Origin: Alphaproteobacteria bacterium
GTDB taxonomy: Bacteria; Pseudomonadota; Alphaproteobacteria; UBA8366
Reading direction: 5' to 3'
Assembly (NCBI GenBank): GCA_018665505.1
Contig: JABJCS010000274.1
Location: 1-23,981, forward strand
Length of the DNA: 23,981 bases
Each line of letters opens with the position of its first letter. Position 1 is the stretch's first letter. Made by a program: the position numbers and the translations under genes. Below are positions 8,342 to 14,357 of this stretch, piece after piece. Below the pieces are notes generated by a model. That model saw nothing but the letters and a program-made list of their open reading frames with translations. It ran no database searches and had not been told where the DNA came from.

Positions 8342-8719
8342 CTAGGCGAAGACGGCCTTACTACCTCTAATCGTCACGGTGATATGCCCCATCACCGTGT
8401 CTGCCTTGGCGCCATGCCAATGGTTCTCGCCCGCTTTGACGTGGACGACATCGCCGACATTAATTTCCTGTTCTTCGGTCTCAGTCGCCACCATGCCGGA
8501 GCCGTGCACCACGACCAAAATCTGATCGCAATCATGGGTATGCCAGCCGGTCGTGGAACCCATGGTGAAATTCACCACGCTGCAATTATAGTTCTCAGAA
8601 TCGCCCGGCTCGATTACGTTCTGGCGCGAGCGACGCACCTCACCGCCGGTCCAGCCTTCGATCGGAACGGCCTCCCCCAAATCGATTTCCGGAATGTCCT
8701 TCAATGTCACAACGCGCAT
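8342..8719 (-). CDS. Small single-domain cupin
   Basis: This 125-residue protein has one cupin barrel. Motif 1 is GWHTHDCDQILVVVHGSG (residues 58-75), with His60, His62 and Gln66 as likely metal ligands; Gln replaces the more usual Glu. Motif 2 is GDVVHVKAGENHWHGA (89-104), supplying further His residues. Small cupins serve as dioxygenases, isomerases or ligand sensors, and the sequence does not choose between them. GGGAGA precedes the ATG. It is the last gene of the minus-strand run that begins at 11786, 41 bases after the amidohydrolase stop, so it may act in the same pathway. The metal and substrate are unknown. Confidence 0.8.
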   Translation of the reverse strand: MRVVTLKDIPEIDLGEAVPIEGWTGGEVRRSRQNVIEPGDSENYNCSVVNFTMGSTTGWHTHDCDQILVVVHGSGMVATETEEQEINVGDVVHVKAGENHWHGAKADTVMGHITVTIRGSKAVFA

Positions 8720-8760
8720 GGCGGCTCTCCCTAAAATAGTTTCTGCTACCTATGTAGGGC

Positions 8761-10209
8761 TTAGCCGGCCTCCGTCACAGGAAGCGACAGCGGTGCGATT
8801 TCCTGACTGGTGCGGCCAAGAAAATCCGTGCCCTCGACTGCCGCTTCCATACGCGCCTGCCCATCGACAATCTTCTCGGCGGCAGTCTGCCGATCAAGGG
8901 TCAGGCATTCGTGGTCGCGAACAGTTTGTATGCCGTCGATATAAACATCCTTCACCGCACGGTCGGCGGCAGAATGGATTAGGCACATCAGCGGGTCGCG
9001 CGACGGCAACATCATGGGATGATTGCAATCGATAACCACGATGTCCGCCTTTACGCCCACCGCAAGACGTCCGATGTCGTCCCGCATCAAAGCCTTCGCC
9101 CCCCCTGCCGTCCCCGCATGGAATACGTCCCCGGTCTTGGCCGTGTTGCCGTCATGCTCGGCCACCCGCGCCAGAATGGCAGCAGAGCGCATGTCCTCGA
9201 TAAAATTGTGGGGAATCGTATCGGTGCCGATACCAAGCACGATACCCGCTTCGAGATACAGCTCGAAACTCTCCAACGTCGTGCCATAACGCATGAACGG
9301 GGTCGGGCAATGAGCGACACCGGTCGCGGTCTCACCCAGCAGGTCGACATCGAGATTACTGTGCCAACCAACCCAAGAGCTGTGATCCGGCACAATCGCA
9401 TGGCCCAGGATCACTCCTTCGCCAAGTAGATCGTTCTCCGCCAGAAATTGGATCGGGGAAATGCCATGCCGATCCACCATGATGTTGAATTCCAGCACCG
9501 ATTGGCTGGTATGGGTGGTCCAAGGCAAATCGCGTGTACTGGCTTCGGCGCGGCTTTCGACCAACAATTCCGGCGTCACCTTGTCGATGGTCGAAGGCGA
9601 GACGACGCCGTCGAGGCGACCGCTGGGGTGTGCCCGCGCCTCGTCGATGACGTCCATGGCCGCTCGGAATCCTTGCTCGCCCTTGGGAATATCCTCGATG
9701 AACTTCAGTTGATGTATATTGTCGCGAGTCCAACGCGACGTCTCGAAGGTAGGAGCCGCGAACATGCGCAGACCACTCCGCGCCATGACATCGATCCAAC
9801 CGGGATAAGGTGCGGTGATATCAACCAGCGTCGTCACCCCGCTCAGCATCAATTCCGCGTAGGAAACTTCCGCGCCCACGGGCAACAGCGCCCGGTCGAT
9901 ATGAGCGGAGTAAGCGCAGGACCGCTCATACAAACCAGTCATGAAATGTTCCGGGACGCTGTGATCTTCGCGGAGCCCGCGATAGAAGACCTCCGTTGCT
10001 GGGTGAGCATGAATGTCGACGAGACCGGGGATGAGGCATAACCCGGCACCATCAATTACCGTGTCGGCCGCTCCGGTATAATTTTTCCCGATGAAGGAGA
10101 TCGCTATCCCGTCGAAGGCCAGATCACCACCCCTCAGATAGGTGTGGCCTTCGCGCTCGGCATCCCAGGCGACTATCCAATCGACATTCGAGAAATGTGT
10201 GATCGCCAT
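8761..10209 (-). CDS. Amidohydrolase, ATZ/TRZ and cytosine-deaminase-like
   Basis: This 482-residue metal-dependent hydrolase shows the full mononuclear amidohydrolase ligand set. HAH is at residues 67-69 (PGLVDIHAHP), His233 lies in TTHTSQS, His270 in ILGHAI, and Asp330 in GIGTDT. His300 in AHCPTPFMRYG is also typical. Such enzymes remove amino groups or chlorine from N-heterocycles, or hydrolyse related C-N bonds, in the cytosol. The C-terminal KADIVVID segment belongs to the small composite beta domain, so the protein is complete. GAGGGG precedes the ATG, 26 bases after the stop of the MerB-like gene. The same run holds an LLM oxidoreductase and a cupin, suggesting stepwise breakdown of one compound; that is inference. 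Confidence 0.87.
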   Translation of the reverse strand: MAITHFSNVDWIVAWDAEREGHTYLRGGDLAFDGIAISFIGKNYTGAADTVIDGAGLCLIPGLVDIHAHPATEVFYRGLREDHSVPEHFMTGLYERSCAYSAHIDRALLPVGAEVSYAELMLSGVTTLVDITAPYPGWIDVMARSGLRMFAAPTFETSRWTRDNIHQLKFIEDIPKGEQGFRAAMDVIDEARAHPSGRLDGVVSPSTIDKVTPELLVESRAEASTRDLPWTTHTSQSVLEFNIMVDRHGISPIQFLAENDLLGEGVILGHAIVPDHSSWVGWHSNLDVDLLGETATGVAHCPTPFMRYGTTLESFELYLEAGIVLGIGTDTIPHNFIEDMRSAAILARVAEHDGNTAKTGDVFHAGTAGGAKALMRDDIGRLAVGVKADIVVIDCNHPMMLPSRDPLMCLIHSAADRAVKDVYIDGIQTVRDHECLTLDRQTAAEKIVDGQARMEAAVEGTDFLGRTSQEIAPLSLPVTEAG

Positions 10210-10235
10210 GGTCTGCCCCTCGGTTTAAGTGTGGA

Positions 10236-10937
10236 TTAACGCGGATCCCAAAACGGGTTGTTACCACTGACCGCCATTAAGGTCTCGATGAATTGCGGGA
10301 CTGAGTCCGATAAGGTCGAGACATAATCCGGTTTCAGCCGGTCGCGATGGCGCGGTGAGCTCAACAATTTTGCCGCCTCCGTCAACGGCATCAATCCAGG
10401 CTCCGTGCCGGGCGCGAACTCGCTCCAATTCCGGGCATCCTCTTCAGACCTGAAGAGGTTCATGCGGCTTCAGGCAAAGGGCAGGCTCTCGTACCATTTC
10501 TTGATTGGCCGATCGACGTAGAAGTGAATGCCGTCGGGCGTTGCCTCCTCGATCACGCCATCACACATGGCGATGTGCATGTCCTCACCCGAATGCAGGC
10601 AGGGGGCATCGATTTCAACCGTCTTGCCGGGAAACAGCCAGGAGATTGCGGTGGCTTCTAGCCCGCACTGCGCGAACCATTTCCGCTCGCCGTCAACGCT
10701 TACCCGATAGTGTGTCGGTAAATTGTTGAAAGGCGCGAACGACGCGATCAGATCGGTGCCGGGAAAGACCCAATTCGGCAGACCTTGCCCCATCAGATCG
10801 TGCAGCAATTCCCGGCCTTCGGCCGGGGAAATGCCGAACTCGCGCGCCATTTCCGTGTAATGCGGCGCCTCTCCATTCTCCACGATAAAGCGGAGAATGA
10901 AGTTATACGTCCGATCCAACGTCGCCGCGTCGGCCAT
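10236..10937 (-). CDS. MerB-like (organomercurial-lyase family) selenoprotein, Sec at the catalytic Cys159 position
   Basis: Conventional calling gives two ORFs, 155 and 75 residues, but they share one frame and are separated by a single TGA (10472-10470) and two sense codons. Read through as Sec, the product is 233 residues; MerB has about 212. The first part has an N-terminal helical domain, then WFAQCGLEATAISWLFPGK (residues 87-105), matching MerB's YAWCALDT with Cys91 for Cys96, and Cys113 in DAPCLHSG for Cys117. The second part, MNLFRSEEDARNW, matches MerB's VHFFASVPTAEDW, putting the TGA (U156) exactly on Cys159. MerB Asp99 is Glu94 here. MerB cleaves C-Hg bonds by binding Hg through Cys96/Cys159. 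A SECIS-like hairpin follows the TGA. An AGGGG site precedes the ATG, 9 bases after an LLM gene. No merA, merR or merT is nearby, so the substrate is open. Confidence 0.85.
10435..10465 (-). promoter_or_regulatory. SECIS element for the MerB-like selenoprotein
   Basis: In the transcript, 11 nt after the TGA, CCUCUUCA (10458-10451) pairs perfectly with UGAAGAGG (10446-10439) around the loop GGUC (10450-10447). A further four pairs, GCAU (10465-10462) with AUGC (10438-10435), extend the stem after a 3-nt bulge, GAA. The loop starts 19 nt after the TGA, within the 16-37 nt usual for bacterial SECIS elements. It shares the AGGUCU apex with E. coli fdhF, where the matching distance is 18 nt. SelB would bind this loop to direct Sec insertion. 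The hairpin also encodes the NLFRSEEDA part of the protein. Confidence 0.85.
10470..10472 (-). other. Predicted selenocysteine codon (TGA) of the MerB-like protein
   Basis: The codon follows ...LPFA and precedes SRMNLFRS in one continuous frame. It coincides with catalytic Cys159 of MerB when the segments either side are aligned without gaps. The SECIS-like hairpin begins 11 nt downstream, or 4 nt downstream counting the outer stem. Confidence 0.85.
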
Positions 10938-10946
10938 CGCCTACCC

Positions 10947-11786
10947 CTATCCAATCAGCTTCGTAAATGCTTCCAGTTTCTGCATGCAGGTATCGCGGTC
11001 CGCCGTCGGCATTTGCAATAGGACGGTATCGATCCCGGCCGCTTCATATTTATCGAGTTCGGCACGATCCTCCGGTCCGCGGAAGATCGTGATCGACAAC
11101 TCACTCGGATCGCGGCCGGCATCTTCGGCCATCGCGGCCAATCGGGATTTGGCTTCCGCCGGATCAAAGCCGGGCTTGGCGCGCGGTAACCAACCGTCAC
11201 AATAATCGACCACGCGCTTCAAGGTGTGATCGGTCTCGCCGCCCAGGATGATCGGCGGATGCGGTGTTTGTATCGGTTTCGGATAGGAGAACGCTGGATC
11301 GAAATTCACGAACTCGCCATGGAATTCGGCCTGTTCCTGCGTCCACATTTCCTTCATCGCCAACACATTCTCGCGCATCAGCTTAAAACGCGTCTTGTAC
11401 TCAGCGCCGTGGTTCTCCATCTCGTCGACGTTCCAACCGCCGCCAATGCCGAAAACAAACCGGCCGCCGGAAAGCTTATCGATACTGGCGACGTTCTTGG
11501 CGGTGACGATGGGGTCGCGCTGCGGCACCAGACAAATGCCCGTGCCGACCTTTAGCGTCTTAGTCGCGGCCGCCGCAAAGGACAGCGCCACGAACGGATC
11601 GTAAGTGTGATAGTACTCTTTCGGCAGAATGCCGTCCTTGCCGGGCCAGGGCGTCTTGCGGCTGGCTGGGATATGCGTGTGTTCCGGCTGCAGAAGCGTG
11701 CTGAAACCCCGTTGCTCGAGTTCGACGGCAAGTTCAACGATATCGATGGAATAGTCGGTCGCGAAGAAGAAAACACCTAAGTCCAT
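10947..11786 (-). CDS. LLM-class flavin/F420-dependent oxidoreductase (paralogue of 17338-18177)
   Basis: This 279-residue protein has the luciferase-like barrel: MDLGVFFFATDYSID, GFSTLLQPEHTHIP, LKVGTGICLVPQRDPI, SIDKLSGGRFVFGIGGGWN and PHPPIILGGETDHTL. It resembles F420-dependent LLM oxidoreductases (TIGR03619-like) in length and pattern. It is clearly paralogous to the protein at 17338-18177, sharing EHTHIP, VGTGICLVPQ, GGGWNV, LGGETDHTL and RYEAAGI-like stretches. It leads a minus-strand run in which the MerB-like selenoprotein follows after 9 bases, then an amidohydrolase and a cupin, so co-expression with the selenoprotein is very likely. Its start is divergent from the FMN reductase, which could supply reduced flavin if FMN is the cofactor. 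Confidence 0.85.
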   Translation of the reverse strand: MDLGVFFFATDYSIDIVELAVELEQRGFSTLLQPEHTHIPASRKTPWPGKDGILPKEYYHTYDPFVALSFAAAATKTLKVGTGICLVPQRDPIVTAKNVASIDKLSGGRFVFGIGGGWNVDEMENHGAEYKTRFKLMRENVLAMKEMWTQEQAEFHGEFVNFDPAFSYPKPIQTPHPPIILGGETDHTLKRVVDYCDGWLPRAKPGFDPAEAKSRLAAMAEDAGRDPSELSITIFRGPEDRAELDKYEAAGIDTVLLQMPTADRDTCMQKLEAFTKLIG

Positions 11787-11907
11787 TTACATGGCTCCCA
11801 ATGAAATACATTTAAGCCATTAAATCCCGCTGGGACCGGACTGTCCATGCGGCTCCCACCTGATAGGATCGCCGCAACAATAACATTTATGATCAGGACA
11901 CGAGTAC

Positions 11908-12459
11908 ATGGCCGATACGAAAATTCTAGGGATTTGCGGAAGCCTTCGGAAAGCGTCGCTCAACATGGCGGCATTGCGCGCCGCCGGGGCCAACGCGCCA
12001 GACGGTGTCACGCTGGAGATCGCCGATCTCTCCGGTATTCCGGTCTATAACGAGGAAATCTACGCCGAAGGATTTCCGCCGGCAGTCGACGCCTTTCGCA
12101 CGCAGATCAAAGCCGCCGACGCGCTGCTCTTCGCCACACCGGAATACAATTACTCGATCCCAGGCGCATTGAAGAACGCCATCGATTGGGCCTCGCGCCC
12201 GCCGGAGCATCCCTTCACCGGCAAGGCCGTGGGTATGCTCGGCTGTTCCGCCGGGACGTCCGGTACCATGCGCGCGCAATATCACCTGCGCCAAGTGATG
12301 GTGTTCCTCGACATGCGACCGATCAACAAGCCGGAAGTCTTCCTTCCGGCGGCGGGTAACCTGTTCGATGAGAACGGAAATCTGACCGACGACGGTGTTG
12401 CAGGCCGATTAACCGATCTGCTGACCGCATTGGCGGCATGGTCGAAACAAGTTTCCTAA
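11908..12459 (+). CDS. NADPH-dependent FMN reductase
   Basis: This 183-residue flavodoxin-fold protein has the phosphate-binding loop GSLRKASLN (residues 11-19) and the flavin-contact motif PEYNYSIPGALKNAIDWAS (78-96), both typical of the SsuE/azoreductase/ChrR-like NADPH:FMN reductases. It would reduce FMN, quinones or metal ions in the cytosol. Its length is normal. AGGA lies about nine bases before the ATG. It is divergent from the LLM gene at 11786 and flanked by other flavin-dependent genes, which fits a role in supplying FMNH2 to the two-component monooxygenases. It could equally be a quinone or chromate-type reductase. It converges with the GST across a hairpin repeat. Confidence 0.87.
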   Translation: MADTKILGICGSLRKASLNMAALRAAGANAPDGVTLEIADLSGIPVYNEEIYAEGFPPAVDAFRTQIKAADALLFATPEYNYSIPGALKNAIDWASRPPEHPFTGKAVGMLGCSAGTSGTMRAQYHLRQVMVFLDMRPINKPEVFLPAAGNLFDENGNLTDDGVAGRLTDLLTALAAWSKQVS

Positions 12460-12462
12460 AAG

Positions 12463-12519
12463 AAATCCCCTCACCCCAGCCCACTCCCACAAGGGGGAGA
12501 GATTAGGGTGAGGGGTTTT
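12463..12519. terminator. Large hairpin repeat between converging genes (bidirectional terminator)
   Basis: The arms CCCCTCACCC (12467-12476) and GGGTGAGGGG (12506-12515) are perfect inverted repeats. They are flanked by AAA on the left and TTTT on the right. A second inner hairpin pairs CTCCC (12484-12488) with GGGAG (12495-12499). The A and T flanks make it a plausible terminator on both strands, suited to its place between the stops of the FMN reductase and the GST. The same type of CCCCTCACCC...GGGTGAGGGG element is a familiar dispersed repeat in alphaproteobacterial genomes. Confidence 0.75.
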
Positions 12520-12527
12520 ACAAAAGC

Positions 12528-13226
12528 CTACTCCGCCGCGACCGCTTCTTGTTCAAACAAGTTGCCGATGTGGTAGCCGTAACGCTTCATCGACGCTTTG
12601 AACTCAGGCACGAAACTGTCCGCAACTGACCCGGTTACTAATTCCGAGGCAAGTAAGGCTTCGCACCACGCCTTCACCAAAGGGAAGCCGTCAAGCAGAC
12701 CAGTATTCAAAATCTCCTCGGCGATCATGAAGCGTTGGAAGAACGGCGCATAAGCCGCATCCACCAGACACAAGGTGTCGCCATTGAAATACGGGCCGTC
12801 ATTGCCGCGCTCGGCCTTGATCGCGTCTTCCAGCTTGCCGAGGACCTTTTCGGCATCCGGTCGACCCGCTTCCATCTCGGCCACTGTCTCACGGCGATAG
12901 GCAGCGCTCAGGCCTTTCGAGAAGTCCGGCACGAAATCGGTCCAAGCCCGGTTACGCGCTCGCTTGATCGGATCTTTCGGATGCAAATGCGGCGCGACCA
13001 CTTCCTCGAGGAATTCGGCGATGGCGTTCGATTCGAACAATACGTCGTCGTCCACATTCAGTACCGGCACCTTGCCATGCGGCGAGATTTTCAGGAACCA
13101 ACCCGGCTTTTCGCGAAGATTAATATAAGTAACGTCGAAGTCTACTTCCTTGGTACGCAGCACGATCACGGCGCGCTGGACCCAGGGTCAAGTGACGGAG
13201 CTAATCAGATGAAACTTCTTGCCCAT
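12528..13226 (-). CDS. Glutathione S-transferase family selenoprotein, Sec replacing the active-site Cys
   Basis: A normal reading would start at the GTG at 13169 and lose the first strand of the thioredoxin fold. Reading upstream in frame gives MGKKFHLISSVT, TGA (13190-13188), then PWVQRAVIVLRTKEVDFDV. This is the classic GST start in which CPWVQRA carries the active-site Cys, so the TGA sits exactly at that Cys (U13). GGGAGG lies 8 bases before the ATG at 13226, supporting this start. The 232-residue product has VPVL (53-56) and ES (65-66), the cis-proline and glutathione contacts, and an all-helical C-terminal domain (about 95-215). It may act as a thiol transferase, reductase or peroxidase rather than a conjugating enzyme. 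It is divergent from the LLM gene at 13329. Confidence 0.8.
13152..13182 (-). promoter_or_regulatory. Candidate SECIS hairpin of the GST selenoprotein
   Basis: After the TGA, CAGCGCG (13178-13172) pairs with CGUGCUG (13164-13158), with one G-U pair, around a 7-nt loop CCGUGAU. GGU (13182-13180) and ACC (13154-13152) can add an outer stem. The loop begins 17 nt after the TGA, within the bacterial range. The usual G in the first two loop positions is met only if the stem shifts by one register. A tiny CUG-GGUC-CAG hairpin lies 2 nt after the TGA and is probably too close. Support is therefore moderate. Confidence 0.5.
13188..13190 (-). other. Predicted selenocysteine codon (TGA) of the GST
   Basis: The codon lies in frame between SSVT and PWVQRAVIVL. 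In Cys-containing relatives of this GST type, the same position is the Cys of the CPxVQRA motif at the start of the first helix. No frameshift is needed on either side. Confidence 0.78.
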
Positions 13227-13328
13227 AAGGCATCCTCCCAATGTGTCGGGGTTTAGGTTGTAGATCGACCATAGGGTGGGGACTATATCGAGTCAAAACA
13301 CGTCCCGTTTACATAAGGAAGCGCCGTA
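13227..13328. promoter_or_regulatory. Divergent intergenic region, GST and LLM gene
   Basis: These 102 bases separate the Sec-GST start (13226, minus) and the LLM start (13329, plus), so promoters for both must lie here or overlap the coding ends. Ribosome binding sites are clear at both edges: GGGAGG for the GST and AAGGAAG for the LLM gene. I see no convincing -35/-10 pair or operator palindrome. Confidence 0.3.
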
Positions 13329-14330
13329 ATGAAATTTGGACTCTATATTTCGACCCAATGGCCGGAGGGCGCAGACATCTCGTCCGAGATGGACAACATG
13401 CTGGAACAGGTCCGGGTCGCCCGCGACAACGGCTTTTCCTCTGTCTGGATGGGACAACACTATTTGGTCGCACCCATGCAGATGATGCAGGTCATGCCGC
13501 TGCTCTCGCGACTGGCGGCCGAAGGCGAAGGCATGACATTCGGCACCGCCGTCGTCTTGCTCTCCATGCTCAACCCGGTGGTCGTGGCGGAAGAAGCCGC
13601 GACGCTCGACTGGATCACCGAAGGGAATTTTATACTGGGTGTCGGCATGGGTTATCGGAAGGAAGAATTCGAGACGCTTGGCGTGCCGTTCAATCAGCGG
13701 GTCGGGCGCCTCGAGGAAGGCATCGATGTGATCCGGCGGCTTTGGACCGAAGACCGCGTCAATCATGACGGTAAGTATTTCAAGATCGACAATCTCGGCA
13801 TCAGTCTGAAACCGAAGCGCCCCGGCGGCCCGCCGATCTGGCTTGGTGGGCAGGTTCCGGCGGCAGTCGCGCGGGCCGCCCGGCTCGGCGACGCTTGGAT
13901 GGCCGCCCCCACGGACAGTTTCGGTCGCGTCGCCAAATGTGTCGAGATGTTCCGCACGGCACGCGCGGAAGCCGGATTGCCGATGCCGGACAGCATGCCG
14001 ATCACCCGCGAGTGCTGTATCCGAGATACCCGAGCACAAGCACTTGAGGTTTGCCGCCCCGCCTTGCTCGACAAGTACAAAGCCTATGCGTCTTGGGGGG
14101 CAGCAGGTAGCGGAGAGAAAGGCCGGAGCTTCGCCGACTCCTTCGACGATTTTATGACGGACCGCTTCATCGTCGGCGACGAAGCGGAAGCCGCGGACGA
14201 GTTTCAGCGCTATCGCGACGAGCTCGGAATCGATACCTTTATTCTGCGGATGAGCTGGATCGGCCTTGGACAAGCGGAGATGCTGAAAACCATCGAGCGG
14301 GTCGGACGGGTCGCCGCCAGGGTGTCATAG
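13329..14330 (+). CDS. LLM-class flavin-dependent oxidoreductase
   Basis: This 333-residue luciferase-like protein opens with MKFGLYISTQWPEGADIS, then GFSSVWMGQHYLV, then MTFGTAVVLLSMLNPVVVAEE. The signature ATLDWITEGNFILGVGMGYR follows, then KRPGGPPIWLGGQVPAAVARAA. Length and pattern fit the larger LLM proteins related to alkanal monooxygenase alpha subunits. The reaction would be FMNH2/O2-dependent oxygenation or F420-linked reduction, and the sequence does not decide. AAGGAAG precedes the ATG with 7-base spacing. It is divergent from the Sec-GST and followed, after 27 bases, by the polyphosphate:AMP phosphotransferase on the same strand. It is not closely similar to the four other LLM proteins in the window. 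Confidence 0.85.
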   Translation: MKFGLYISTQWPEGADISSEMDNMLEQVRVARDNGFSSVWMGQHYLVAPMQMMQVMPLLSRLAAEGEGMTFGTAVVLLSMLNPVVVAEEAATLDWITEGNFILGVGMGYRKEEFETLGVPFNQRVGRLEEGIDVIRRLWTEDRVNHDGKYFKIDNLGISLKPKRPGGPPIWLGGQVPAAVARAARLGDAWMAAPTDSFGRVAKCVEMFRTARAEAGLPMPDSMPITRECCIRDTRAQALEVCRPALLDKYKAYASWGAAGSGEKGRSFADSFDDFMTDRFIVGDEAEAADEFQRYRDELGIDTFILRMSWIGLGQAEMLKTIERVGRVAARVS

Positions 14331-14357
14331 TCGATCCCACGCGTCGGGGAGGATTCT

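Noticed and set aside
10236..10937. Two separate genes (155 and 75 residues), or a pseudogene broken by a nonsense mutation
   Set aside because: The pieces are in one frame, both halves retain MerB-family conservation, the TGA hits a catalytic Cys column, and a near-ideal SECIS hairpin follows. The ATG at 10463 also has no proper ribosome binding site.
12528..13169. GST starting at GTG 13169
   Set aside because: This would delete the first beta strand and active-site motif. The ATG at 13226 has a strong ribosome binding site, and the reading through the TGA restores the canonical N-terminus.
13293..14273. A 326-residue open frame on the minus strand opposite the LLM gene, and similar long opposite-strand frames at 2940-4049 and 19112-20353
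   Set aside because: They lie antisense to well-supported genes, have no recognisable domains and show Arg/His-rich shadow composition typical of GC-rich genomes.
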